Under the pieces are notes generated by a model. The model searched no databases. It was not told where the DNA came from and worked only from the letters and a program-made list of their open reading frames with translations. 35,469 bases of DNA from Acidobacteriaceae bacterium (GTDB taxonomy: Bacteria; Acidobacteriota; Terriglobia; Terriglobales; Acidobacteriaceae): contig PMHC01000018.1 in the NCBI GenBank assembly GCA_003156495.1, forward strand, positions 1 through 35,469, given 5' to 3'. Position 1 is the first letter of the stretch. Every line of letters starts with the position of its first letter. Below are positions 16,099 through 24,948 of this stretch, piece by piece. The position numbers and the translations under genes are program-made.

Positions 16099-19000
16099 AT
16101 GTCTATTATCAAAAGCAGCAAGTTTGAGCGGTTGAGTCGGGCCACAAGGAATTTCCTGGCTGTGACTCTCCTGTTGTTAAGCGCCGCTGTTCCTGCACTG
16201 TTTGCACAAACAGATACGGGCGCGATCTCCGGCACGGTTACCGATCCTACGGGAGCCGTTATTCCCGGGGCTGCAATTACAGCTACAAGCACAGAAAACG
16301 GCCTGAAGCTCTCGGCGGCCTCCAATGGAGCTGGCTCGTTTGTTATCCTGGCTGTTCCACGCGGTAACTATAGGGTTGTCGCTACGGCTTCGGGATTTGC
16401 TACCGCGGCCGCAACGGTGACCATTACCGTCACGACAACGCAGAACATTCCATTTTTGTTGAAACCCGCAGGGGCCTCAACAACCGTCGAAGTGAGCGAA
16501 TCCGTTCCCCTCGTGGATGTTTCCGACGCCACGATCGGCGCTACTATTCAGGGCGAGCAGGTTACCGAGCTGCCTTTGAACGGGCGGAACTTCTCAAACC
16601 TGGCGTTGCTGACTCCGGGCGTGACCCGCGGCGCCTATGGGGACATGTCTTCAGGCGGCGGCAGCAGCAATAATACTGAAACCGTGCGCAACAACGAAAG
16701 CGGCAACGCTTCGTTGGCTATCAACGGTCTTCGCCCCCAGGCCAATAACTACCTTCTCGACGGTGTCGACAACAACGATGGCCTGATCGGCACCATTCTC
16801 ATTTTTCCCAACATTGACGCCACGCAAGAATTCCAGGTCAATACCAACATCGCGCCGGCCGAGTATGGTCGCGCCGGTGGCGCAATCGTTCTCAGCTCCA
16901 TCAAAAGCGGTGCGAATAAGTATCACGGCTCGATCTTCGAGTTTTATCGCGACCGCAGTTTCGACTCGAACCCAAATTACCGCTTCAACGGAGCCCCGGT
17001 GACGCCCGCCGGTGGTTTTCTGCGCAATCAACCCGGTTTCTCCATCGGCGGACCGATTATCAAGAACAAGCTCTTCGGCTTTGGCGATTATCAGGCGCTT
17101 CGCGAGAAGATCGGCGTTTCCTCGCAATATCTGACAGTACCTACTACGTTGATGCGCCAGGGCATCTTCACCGAGCTTGAAGATTCCGGGCAGAATGCCA
17201 ATTCTAACAACGGCAGCTACAAGACGACCTATCCCTTGTGCGTGACCGGAGGTTTGGCTGGCAAAACCAGCCCGGGCCTGATCTACGATCCCACCACGTG
17301 CACGCCTTTTGCCGGCAACACCATTCCTTTGGACCGCCGTAATTCGGCCGCGATCAATTACCTCAACGCTTTCCCGACGCCCACGCGTACGGACCGCTAC
17401 CTGGATAACTACTATCTCACTACGCAGTCGGAAAAGAACAACTACAACACCTTCGATCTTCGCTTCGATTGGAACGCCACGGCGCGCGACGTTGCTTTTG
17501 TGCGTTTCAGCTACGACAACTCGGTCAACTCGAAGACCAGCGAGTTTCCCAAGCTTCCTGCCGGTAGTGGCACGGGCACTAACCCGACGCACGCTCGCAG
17601 CTATGCTCTCGGTTACACGCATATCTTCACGCCGACCATCGTCAATGAGGCGCGCATCGCCTATAACCGCGACAATTATGGCTATATGCCGCCCATGTAC
17701 GGTCAATACGTTTCAAAAGACCTTGGCATCGTCAACGCCAACATCAACCAGCAAACTACTGGTGGCGCGCTGATCGGCGGCTGGGCGGGCGAACTTACAT
17801 ACACGGGCGACTATGGCCTTTACGCCGTGCCGCAGAATACCTATGAAGTGAATGACTCGGTAAGCTGGAGCCGCGGCAAACATTCACTCAAGTTTGGTGG
17901 AACCTTTATCCGTCGCGAGGTGGCCTTCTTCAATCCGCAGGAAGGCAAAGGTTACTTCTGGATCGACAACGGTACGGTGATCTATACCGGCTACGAAGTT
18001 TCCGAGCTGCTGGCCGGTGGCCTGTATAACTACCAGATCGGTTCGCAATCGGGCTACTTCGCCAACGAAGGCCAGGAGGACGGTATCTTCGGACAGGACA
18101 CTTGGCATGTCAACCGGCGGTTGACGCTGAATCTCGGCTTCCGCTGGGATCTGCTAACCCGGCCCTACGAAAAACATGATCAGCAATCGGCCTTTAACAT
18201 CGCGGCGGGAACCGTATGGATTGCCAACAAAAACGGCATTTCGCGCGCGATCCGCGATCAGGATTATCACAACTTCGGGCCGCGCGTCGGCTTTACCTAC
18301 GATCTGTACGGCACCGGCAAGGCGATTCTCCGCGGCGGTTATGGAATCTTCTACTTCCAGGACTACGGCGGCATCGATAACCAGCTTGGCGAGCAGGCGC
18401 CTTTCGGCGGCAGCAACAGTTACCTGGCTTCAAACGGTTATTGCACGACCCTTACCGGCCAGCTTCCCACGCATACGGGATCATACAACTGCTCCGGATA
18501 TACCAGCTCGGGCGCGGTCACCACGGCGCTGCCCGCGCGCGGTTATACGAACTTTGACGCTTCCAATCCACCCGAAGGCACCAGCATGATTGCCGTCAAC
18601 CGCGGCAATTCGAACAGCATGGTGCAGGAGTGGAATTTGCAAATCGAGCAGCAGCTCGGCTCGAATAACGTGGTCAACCTCGCCTACGTCGGTACGCACG
18701 GTTCAAATCTGAGCACGTACTATCCGTATAACATCTACCAGTTAAATACCGGGGTGAAGAACTTTGCTACGCTTGGCGATATCACCTACAACAACTACAA
18801 CGGCATTTCGAACTATAATGGCCTGCAGCTCCACGCTGAACATCGCACCAACAACGGCTTGATCGCAACGGCTTCCTACGCCTGGTCGCACACGCTTGAT
18901 GATTCACCCAGTGCGTTCCTTAGTCAGACCGCCGCGCTTTACTACGATCCGATGGCCGGCTACGGAAACTCAAGCCAGGACCAGCGCCAAGTCTTCAGCT

Positions 19001-19539
19001 CCTCGATCCTTTATCAACTTCCCTTTGGTCGTGGCCAGCGTTTTGGCGGCGCGGTTTCACAGCCTATGGACTGGCTGATTGGTGGTTGGCAGGCCAGCTT
19101 CATTGGTCTGCTGCAATCCGGCACGCCGGTCGATCTCTCTGTTGGTTCGAACAACCCCAGCAATCGTCCTGACCAGGTCGGTAACATCAACTATCCGAAG
19201 AGCGTTCTCGGTTATTGGTTCAATCCGAAAGCCTTCTCTTCTAGCATTCCGACCATCACCGCTTCCGACGGCACTACGGTTTTTACGCGCCTCGGAACCT
19301 TGCGCCGCAACCAGGTTAGCGGTCCTAGTTATCGCGTAGTTAATCTCAGCCTTCAAAAAAATCTCCACCTGACCGACAAGTACACGTTGGAGTTGCACGG
19401 CGACGCATTCAACCTTTTGAATACGGCTGAATTCGCCAACCCGACCTCTAGCATGAGCGACTCAAACTTCGGCAAGATCGAAGCGATCCAGGTTTACAGC
19501 AACCGCCAGATTCAGTTGGCGGCGCGGTTTACCTTCTAG
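16099..19539 (+). CDS. Oar-like TonB-dependent receptor of the starch/maltooligosaccharide locus
   Basis: The start at 16099 has GGGAGG eight bases upstream; an earlier in-frame ATG at 16027 lacks one. The 1146-residue product has a signal peptide ending ALFAQ, a carboxypeptidase-regulatory-like domain (about 38-125, GTVTDPTGAVIPGA), a plug with LPLNGRNFSNLALLTPGV, and a long beta-barrel ending in an aromatic residue (ARFTF), as outer-membrane proteins do. It should move substrate across the outer membrane using TonB. The exported GH13 and GH31 enzymes follow on the same strand, and a ToxR-like regulator is divergent, so an alpha-glucan substrate is inferred. There is no SusD-like lipoprotein gene, unlike Bacteroidota systems. 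Confidence 0.92.
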   Translation: MSIIKSSKFERLSRATRNFLAVTLLLLSAAVPALFAQTDTGAISGTVTDPTGAVIPGAAITATSTENGLKLSAASNGAGSFVILAVPRGNYRVVATASGFATAAATVTITVTTTQNIPFLLKPAGASTTVEVSESVPLVDVSDATIGATIQGEQVTELPLNGRNFSNLALLTPGVTRGAYGDMSSGGGSSNNTETVRNNESGNASLAINGLRPQANNYLLDGVDNNDGLIGTILIFPNIDATQEFQVNTNIAPAEYGRAGGAIVLSSIKSGANKYHGSIFEFYRDRSFDSNPNYRFNGAPVTPAGGFLRNQPGFSIGGPIIKNKLFGFGDYQALREKIGVSSQYLTVPTTLMRQGIFTELEDSGQNANSNNGSYKTTYPLCVTGGLAGKTSPGLIYDPTTCTPFAGNTIPLDRRNSAAINYLNAFPTPTRTDRYLDNYYLTTQSEKNNYNTFDLRFDWNATARDVAFVRFSYDNSVNSKTSEFPKLPAGSGTGTNPTHARSYALGYTHIFTPTIVNEARIAYNRDNYGYMPPMYGQYVSKDLGIVNANINQQTTGGALIGGWAGELTYTGDYGLYAVPQNTYEVNDSVSWSRGKHSLKFGGTFIRREVAFFNPQEGKGYFWIDNGTVIYTGYEVSELLAGGLYNYQIGSQSGYFANEGQEDGIFGQDTWHVNRRLTLNLGFRWDLLTRPYEKHDQQSAFNIAAGTVWIANKNGISRAIRDQDYHNFGPRVGFTYDLYGTGKAILRGGYGIFYFQDYGGIDNQLGEQAPFGGSNSYLASNGYCTTLTGQLPTHTGSYNCSGYTSSGAVTTALPARGYTNFDASNPPEGTSMIAVNRGNSNSMVQEWNLQIEQQLGSNNVVNLAYVGTHGSNLSTYYPYNIYQLNTGVKNFATLGDITYNNYNGISNYNGLQLHAEHRTNNGLIATASYAWSHTLDDSPSAFLSQTAALYYDPMAGYGNSSQDQRQVFSSSILYQLPFGRGQRFGGAVSQPMDWLIGGWQASFIGLLQSGTPVDLSVGSNNPSNRPDQVGNINYPKSVLGYWFNPKAFSSSIPTITASDGTTVFTRLGTLRRNQVSGPSYRVVNLSLQKNLHLTDKYTLELHGDAFNLLNTAEFANPTSSMSDSNFGKIEAIQVYSNRQIQLAARFTF

Positions 19540-19649
19540 ACCACTGAAACGCTGGCCGCGGCGATAACCAAGCCGCTGCTGCGCAGCCTGAAATCGGATA
19601 GATGGCGTATGCGCGCACTAGCTCCGTGACCGCTTAAATTTGTGCCATC

Positions 19650-19688
19650 GAGGTACCCCAGCTTTCGATTTTGAGAGCTGGGAACCTC
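19650..19688 (+). other. Long intergenic stem-loop between receptor and GH13 genes
   Basis: GAGGT-CCCAGCTTTC pairs with GAGAGCTGGG-ACCTC, giving about 15 base pairs with a small internal bulge, one G-U pair and a 6-nt loop. It is 110 nt after the receptor stop and 91 nt before the GH13 start. No T-tract follows. It may cap the receptor mRNA or set unequal expression of receptor and enzymes. Confidence 0.5.
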
Positions 19689-19779
19689 AACACTAAGGGG
19701 CGAAATGATCAGGTCATGGTACTGGCGCGCTTGTGGCCTGCGTCTGCTCATTCATGTTGTCTTGTTGGGAGAGATTCTT

Positions 19780-21690
19780 ATGCGTACTTTGCCTAAATTG
19801 TTTTTGGCTGTCTGTTTTACTGTCAGTATGTTTCCCGCGGCTGCGCAAATCACCTCTCGCGCCACCGCCGTGGTTGCCGGAGAAACTTCCGGAAGCGATC
19901 TGTCCGCCCCTGAAAAACCAATGATTGACAAAATCGATCCGCCTGATTGGTGGGCGCGGTTCCCATCTCCCATGCTGCTTGTGCATGGGCGTGGCCTGCA
20001 CGGCGCGCAATTCACCGTCTCCGGCAAGGGCGTAACGTTGGTGCGCACGCAGAGTTCGGTAAACGGGCATTGGGCTTTTCTTTGGCTTGACACAAAAAAC
20101 GCTCCGGCGCAGAAACTCGCGATCGTCGTTCGCCGTGGAAGCGCTCAAGCGAGCGCTTCGTTTCCATTGGCTTGCCGCAATCCAACTGCGCATGGGTATG
20201 CGGGGGTCAGCCCCGCCGACATCCTTTATCTCATCATGCCCGATCGCTTTGCCGATGGCACGCCTGATCATTCCGGTAACGATCGCACCGCAGCGCGCGG
20301 ATGGCACGGCGGCGACCTAGCCGGCATCGAGCAGCATCTGGATTATCTGAGCAAGCTGGGCGTCACGACGGTCTGGACTACGCCGGTCGTTTCCAACGGC
20401 GCTATGCCGGAGTCCTACCACGGTTATGCGGCCGTTGATCTTTACGCGATCGATTCGCACTTGGGCACGCTTGCCGCTTACCGCCATCTTTCCGATGCGC
20501 TCCATGCGCGCGGCATGAAGCTAGTGATTGATTTTGTACCCAACCATGTTGGCGCGGCGCATCCATGGCTTGACGATCCTCCTGCGTCCGATTGGTTTCA
20601 CGGTACGCGCGCCTCTCATCTATCTGTCGGTTCCGATTTCTATCAACTTGTCGATCCTCATGCGGCGCTACGAGATTCGCTCCACATTACCACCGGTTGG
20701 TTCACGGAGAGCATGCCCGATTTGAACCAGGAGAATCCTCTCGTTGAGCAATATCTGATTCAGAATGCGCTTTGGTGGGTTGAAACAGCCCATCTCGACG
20801 GAATTCGGCTTGATACTTTTCCCTATGTCGGTCGCAAATTCTGGCATGATTTTAATGCCGCTTTGCATAACGAGTATCCACACCTGACCACGGTCGGCGA
20901 AATCTTTCATTCCGATCCCCTGATCACGTCATATTTTGCTGGAGGTGCAACGCATGAAGGCATCGATACAGAACTCGACACGCCCTTTGACTTTCCCGTC
21001 TACTCGACCTTGCGCGGTGTACTTATCGGTGGCAAACCGATGACGGAGTTAAGCAACATATTGCGCCAAGATGCGCTATACCCGCATCCGGAGCGTCTGG
21101 TCACCTTCATCGGCAACCATGACACGACGCGTTTTTTGACGGAAGCGCATGGCTCAATGGCGAAGCTCAAACTCGCGCTCGGTCTCGCGATTACGCTACG
21201 TGGAACGCCGCTTATCTATTCCGGCGATGAAATCGGTATGACGGGTGGAGACGATCCGGACAATCGGCGGGATTTTCCCGGAGGATTTCCTGGCGACAAG
21301 CAGAATGCTTTTGTGTCGGAAGAACGCACGAGCGCCCAAGCAGAGGCGTTTGCTTGGACCTCCGGATTGCTGACGTTACGCAAAACTCATTCCGAATTGC
21401 GTGGCGGTATCGAGCAGAATTTGCTTGCTACAGACGCGTTGTTCGTCTATGCGCGCGCATACGATTCGTCAGGATGCAAACCGGATCGCTCGCAAGAACG
21501 TATCCTGGTGATTGTGAATCAAGCCGGAGTCGCCAAGACGGCGGAAATTGCTTCCGGCCATACCGTATTGGCTGGTTGCACTGAGTTTCAAACGCTTGTT
21601 CCCACGCCAAGCGTTGCTATTGAAATCAGCGGCGGTGGGTTGAAAATTACGGCGCCGGCGGAAAGTCTGACAGTGTTGAGCGTGCGATAA
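19780..21690 (+). CDS. Exported GH13 cyclomaltodextrinase/neopullulanase-type glycosidase
   Basis: The start at 19780 has GGGAG at good spacing and yields a signal peptide (MRTLPKLFLAV... ending AAAQ); an upstream in-frame ATG at 19705 is less suitable. Residues about 45-135 resemble the N-terminal domain of cyclomaltodextrinases (IDPPDWW). The catalytic barrel shows all four GH13 motifs: DFVPNH (251-256), GIRLD with nucleophile Asp345, VGE with acid/base Glu374, and FIGNHD with Asp448. A C-terminal beta domain completes 636 residues. It would hydrolyse alpha-1,4-glucans or cyclodextrins in the periplasm or at the surface, like SusA. It lies between the receptor and the GH31 gene. Exact specificity cannot be told from sequence. 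Confidence 0.9.
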   Translation: MRTLPKLFLAVCFTVSMFPAAAQITSRATAVVAGETSGSDLSAPEKPMIDKIDPPDWWARFPSPMLLVHGRGLHGAQFTVSGKGVTLVRTQSSVNGHWAFLWLDTKNAPAQKLAIVVRRGSAQASASFPLACRNPTAHGYAGVSPADILYLIMPDRFADGTPDHSGNDRTAARGWHGGDLAGIEQHLDYLSKLGVTTVWTTPVVSNGAMPESYHGYAAVDLYAIDSHLGTLAAYRHLSDALHARGMKLVIDFVPNHVGAAHPWLDDPPASDWFHGTRASHLSVGSDFYQLVDPHAALRDSLHITTGWFTESMPDLNQENPLVEQYLIQNALWWVETAHLDGIRLDTFPYVGRKFWHDFNAALHNEYPHLTTVGEIFHSDPLITSYFAGGATHEGIDTELDTPFDFPVYSTLRGVLIGGKPMTELSNILRQDALYPHPERLVTFIGNHDTTRFLTEAHGSMAKLKLALGLAITLRGTPLIYSGDEIGMTGGDDPDNRRDFPGGFPGDKQNAFVSEERTSAQAEAFAWTSGLLTLRKTHSELRGGIEQNLLATDALFVYARAYDSSGCKPDRSQERILVIVNQAGVAKTAEIASGHTVLAGCTEFQTLVPTPSVAIEISGGGLKITAPAESLTVLSVR

Positions 21691-21747
21691 GTACGCCAGA
21701 AGAAAAGGCCACGGCAACCGCGCGATGATTATTCCGGTTGCGGCTGC

Positions 21748-21753
21748 AGGAGG
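21748..21753 (+). promoter_or_regulatory. Shine-Dalgarno AGGAGG deciding a GTG start
   Basis: A perfect AGGAGG lies 6 nt before GTG at 21760. It fixes the GH31 start; the ATG at 21771 is in another frame. Confidence 0.8.
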
Positions 21754-21759
21754 TGTGGA

Positions 21760-24303
21760 GTGTTAAAGGCATGGCGCTTGTCGCTTGTCATACTTGCAAT
21801 TTTATTTTTTAGCGTTGTTGCAACGGCGACCGAGGTTCATCTCCAGCCGGATTTCGTCCGTCTGGATCGTGTAACCGCTGTTCAGCCGCTGGCAAATGGC
21901 ATTACAATTCGCGCGGGCGCCGCAGTGCTGCATATCACCGCGCTGCGCGACGATCTGCTGCGCGTGCGTGTCGCTCCCGACGGTCGGTTTCCGGAGGATG
22001 CCTCCTGGACCGTATTGACGGCGTCGCGAGTTGACGCGGTCAATGTGATTGCGGAAAATACTAACGCGGATGTTGGCTTCAAAACCGCTAAGCTGCGCGT
22101 GACGATTCATCGCGATCCTATGTCGTTGCGGGTTACTGATCTAGAAGGTCGCGTGATCGTCGAAAATTTTTCGCCGCGGCCGATCGAGTACCATGAGCAC
22201 GCGTTCCGCGTTTACCTGCGCTCGCCCGAGGACGAACATTACTTCGGACTAGGTGACAAGCCTGGTCCTCTTGATCGTCGCAATGCATCCTTTGCGAATT
22301 GGAATACGGATTCTTTCGGTTGGCAGGAATCGACCGATCCGATTTACAAATCCATTCCGTTTCTGATTACTTATCGCGGAGGAATTTCGACCGGCATTTT
22401 TCTCGACAATACCTGGCGTACGAGTTTCGACTTCAATAAGGAATATCGCGATGCTTATTCCTTTGGCGCCGAGGATGGGCCGCTTGATTTCTATCTTCTG
22501 TACGGTCCAGACGCTAAGGCCGTGCTTGCGTCGTGGGCGTGGCTAACCGGACACACGCCGCTGCCTCCCTTGTGGGCGCTGGGGTTTCAGCAATCGCGTT
22601 ATAGCTACTATCCGGAGTCGGAGGTTAGGCGCATCGCCGATCGCTTGCGCAGCGAGCACATTCCGACCGACGTGATCTGGCTCGACATCGATTATCAGTT
22701 AAAAAACCGTCCTTTCACGGTCGATCCGGAACGCTTTCCGCACTTCGATCAGATGATTCAGGATTTGAAGGCACAGCATCTGAAGACGGTGCTCATTACC
22801 GATCTGCACATCGCCGATCTTCCCGGAGCGAACTACAAACCCTATGACGAAGGCCAGACGAAGGACTACTTCGTGAAAAATCCCGATGGCTCGACCTTTG
22901 TTGGTACGGTCTGGCCCGGCAAAGCGGTTTTCCCGGACTTTACGCGGCAGGCCGCACGCGATTGGTGGGGAACGCTCTACGCTGATTTTGTTCACAAAGG
23001 CGTCGCCGGTTTTTGGAATGACATGAACGAACCTTCGGTCTTCGACGTTCCCTCAAAAACCATGCCGGACGATGTGCAGCATCACATCGAGGAACCAGGC
23101 TTTGCTTCGCGCATAGCTTCGCATCTTGAAGTACATAACATCTTCGGTATGGAAAACAGTCGCGGCACTTACGAGGGGCTGCTTAATCTCGCGCCGAATC
23201 TGCGGCCCTTTGTAATGACACGCGCCAGCTTTGCCGGCGGGCAGCGCTATGCCGTCACCTGGACTGGAGACAATGCCAGTACGTGGAATCATTTGCGTCA
23301 AAGCATTCCACAACTGCTCAATCTGGGGTTGAGCGGTTTTGCATTAAGCGGAGCCGATGTTGGCGGATTTGCCGGCTCGCCGCAGCCGGATTTACTTACA
23401 CGCTGGCTCGAGGTCGGCGCATTTGAGCCGATCGATCGCGATCACTCCGCTTCTGGCACGCATCCGCAAGAGCCGTGGGAAAACGGGACTCCCGAAGATG
23501 TGAATCTACGCCGCCGTTATATTGAAGAGCGCTATCGACTGCTGCCCTATCTCTACACGACGACAGAAGAAATGAGCCGTACCGGAGTACCGATGATGCG
23601 ACCGTTATTTCTGGAATTTCCCTGGCCGGACGCTAATGGCAGTCCGCTCGATTTCGGCGCGGGCAATGCGTTTCTGCTCGGTGCTGACCTGCTGATTGCG
23701 GAAGCTCCGTTTCCCGACGAGTTGGACGACTACATGATCGCCTTGCCGCCCGTCGGCTGGTATGACTATTGGACCGGCGCGCGAATCGAACCGGCAAAGG
23801 GTGGCGCTGACGGCAAGCATCCAACAGAAGTTCGCCTTCACCGCGAGCTTGATACGCTGCCGATTTTTGTGCGCGCGGGCGCGATCATTCCCGAGCAACC
23901 GCTCGTCCAAAGCACTGACGAAAGGCCCAACGGTCCGCTGATCTTGCGCGTGTATCCGCCCACAAACTCTGGTGAGAAGTGTAGCGGCAGCCTCTATCTC
24001 GACGATGGCGTGAGCTTCGCTTACAAGCAGGGCGTATTTTTTCGCGCTGCATTTACCTGCCAACTGATGCCTGATGGAATTTCAGTTCGTGTTGCGCCGG
24101 CATCCGGGAGCTTCGCTCCATGGTGGAAGCAAGTGTCTGTAGAAATTTACGGCGCAACAAAGGCTGCAAGCCATGCAACTGTTACCCACCTGGATGGTAA
24201 AGGCGGTGCTTTGCTGCCAACTGCTTTCGATGTCAAGCAGCATCGTATTACGGCATCCATGCAAGATGAGGGCAAAGGATTTGAGATGAAGCTAATGTAT
24301 TAG
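21760..24303 (+). CDS. Exported GH31 alpha-glucosidase
   Basis: Translation begins at GTG with a perfect AGGAGG upstream. The first 23 residues are a signal peptide (LSLVILAILFFSVVATA). The 847-residue protein has the GH31 N-terminal beta-sandwich (GLGDKPG near 163-169). The catalytic barrel carries VIWLDIDY (305-312), the nucleophile motif WNDMNEPS with Asp421, and the acid/base region TWTGDNAST with Asp504. C-terminal beta domains follow. GH31 enzymes of this type release glucose from the non-reducing ends of maltooligosaccharides; alpha-xylosidases share the fold, so that is the main alternative. Only 69 nt separate it from the GH13 gene, so co-transcription is likely: GH13 would trim long glucans and this enzyme would finish them. 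Confidence 0.92.
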   Translation: MLKAWRLSLVILAILFFSVVATATEVHLQPDFVRLDRVTAVQPLANGITIRAGAAVLHITALRDDLLRVRVAPDGRFPEDASWTVLTASRVDAVNVIAENTNADVGFKTAKLRVTIHRDPMSLRVTDLEGRVIVENFSPRPIEYHEHAFRVYLRSPEDEHYFGLGDKPGPLDRRNASFANWNTDSFGWQESTDPIYKSIPFLITYRGGISTGIFLDNTWRTSFDFNKEYRDAYSFGAEDGPLDFYLLYGPDAKAVLASWAWLTGHTPLPPLWALGFQQSRYSYYPESEVRRIADRLRSEHIPTDVIWLDIDYQLKNRPFTVDPERFPHFDQMIQDLKAQHLKTVLITDLHIADLPGANYKPYDEGQTKDYFVKNPDGSTFVGTVWPGKAVFPDFTRQAARDWWGTLYADFVHKGVAGFWNDMNEPSVFDVPSKTMPDDVQHHIEEPGFASRIASHLEVHNIFGMENSRGTYEGLLNLAPNLRPFVMTRASFAGGQRYAVTWTGDNASTWNHLRQSIPQLLNLGLSGFALSGADVGGFAGSPQPDLLTRWLEVGAFEPIDRDHSASGTHPQEPWENGTPEDVNLRRRYIEERYRLLPYLYTTTEEMSRTGVPMMRPLFLEFPWPDANGSPLDFGAGNAFLLGADLLIAEAPFPDELDDYMIALPPVGWYDYWTGARIEPAKGGADGKHPTEVRLHRELDTLPIFVRAGAIIPEQPLVQSTDERPNGPLILRVYPPTNSGEKCSGSLYLDDGVSFAYKQGVFFRAAFTCQLMPDGISVRVAPASGSFAPWWKQVSVEIYGATKAASHATVTHLDGKGGALLPTAFDVKQHRITASMQDEGKGFEMKLMY

Positions 24304-24948
24304 TTACAACTGTAGTACTAATGCCGCCGGCTCCAATCGTTGTACCCATAAAGTGTCTGGCAGAATATTTTTTGTGCTACGCGTAATCGCCTGTGTTTAT
24401 GATCTTCGGAGTAACTGCGGAGAGGAGTCCAACTTTTCGATGTTATGCCTGTTGGGTTCTGGCTATGCCGGGTTACGAACGGGAAGTTGCCATGGCGACG
24501 GGATCTCGTGGCCTTCCGCCAGGCCGGGGTCTGAGGCGTCTCCTGGAGCCTGCGGCGTTTTCCTGGCGTGGTGCAGGTAGATATTGGCCAGAAGCGGGCT
24601 AATTGGCTGGCCCTGGCCGGTTCCTGTCTTGCTCACAATCAGCTTGCCGCCGTCGAGGCACCCACACTGATCCACTTGCCGATCAGCCGGAGCATGCTGC
24701 CGTCCGTTACACGTCTACCCATCATCTCGACGAGGTTTTCCCAAACAATCGAGTGGTGGGTAGGGACAGGTCTCGCGATTGAGGTCGCTTGTGCCTGTCC
24801 CCCCCTTGTAGAACCCGCCGAGCGGATTTCCCGCAACGGGCTCCACAGGTTGCACTCATGAAGTGCGAGTCATACCGTCGCATGAAGAGCCGACGCCGCA
24901 TAAGGTAGTTCGAACCATGGTTATGAGGAGCCTTGCAAGTGGCTCTTT
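24304..24948. other. 645-nt gap holding intron/transposon debris
   Basis: No intact gene is present. The central part carries the reverse-transcriptase relic listed separately. The rest shows broken short frames only, and I saw no clear group II intron domain V. Confidence 0.5.
24463..24836 (-). pseudogene. Relic of a group II intron reverse transcriptase/maturase
   Basis: On the minus strand one frame gives ENLVEMMGRRVTD then GSMLRLIGKWISVG. A shifted frame continues with LIVSKTGTGQGQPISPLLANIYLHH. Joined, these match the reverse-transcriptase core of group II intron proteins, including the hallmark TPQGG-ISPLLANIYLH, here mutated to TGQGQPISPLLANIYLH. The shift lies near 24650-24665. The YADD catalytic box and the maturase domain are absent, and sequence similarity stops after LHH near 24565. 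Only about 60 residues of a roughly 450-residue protein remain. A dead fragment. Confidence 0.75.

Noticed and set aside
16651-17706. 351-codon minus-strand frame inside the second receptor
   Set aside because: It lies wholly opposite an unambiguous receptor gene, has no start signal and shows shadow-type Arg/Val-rich composition.
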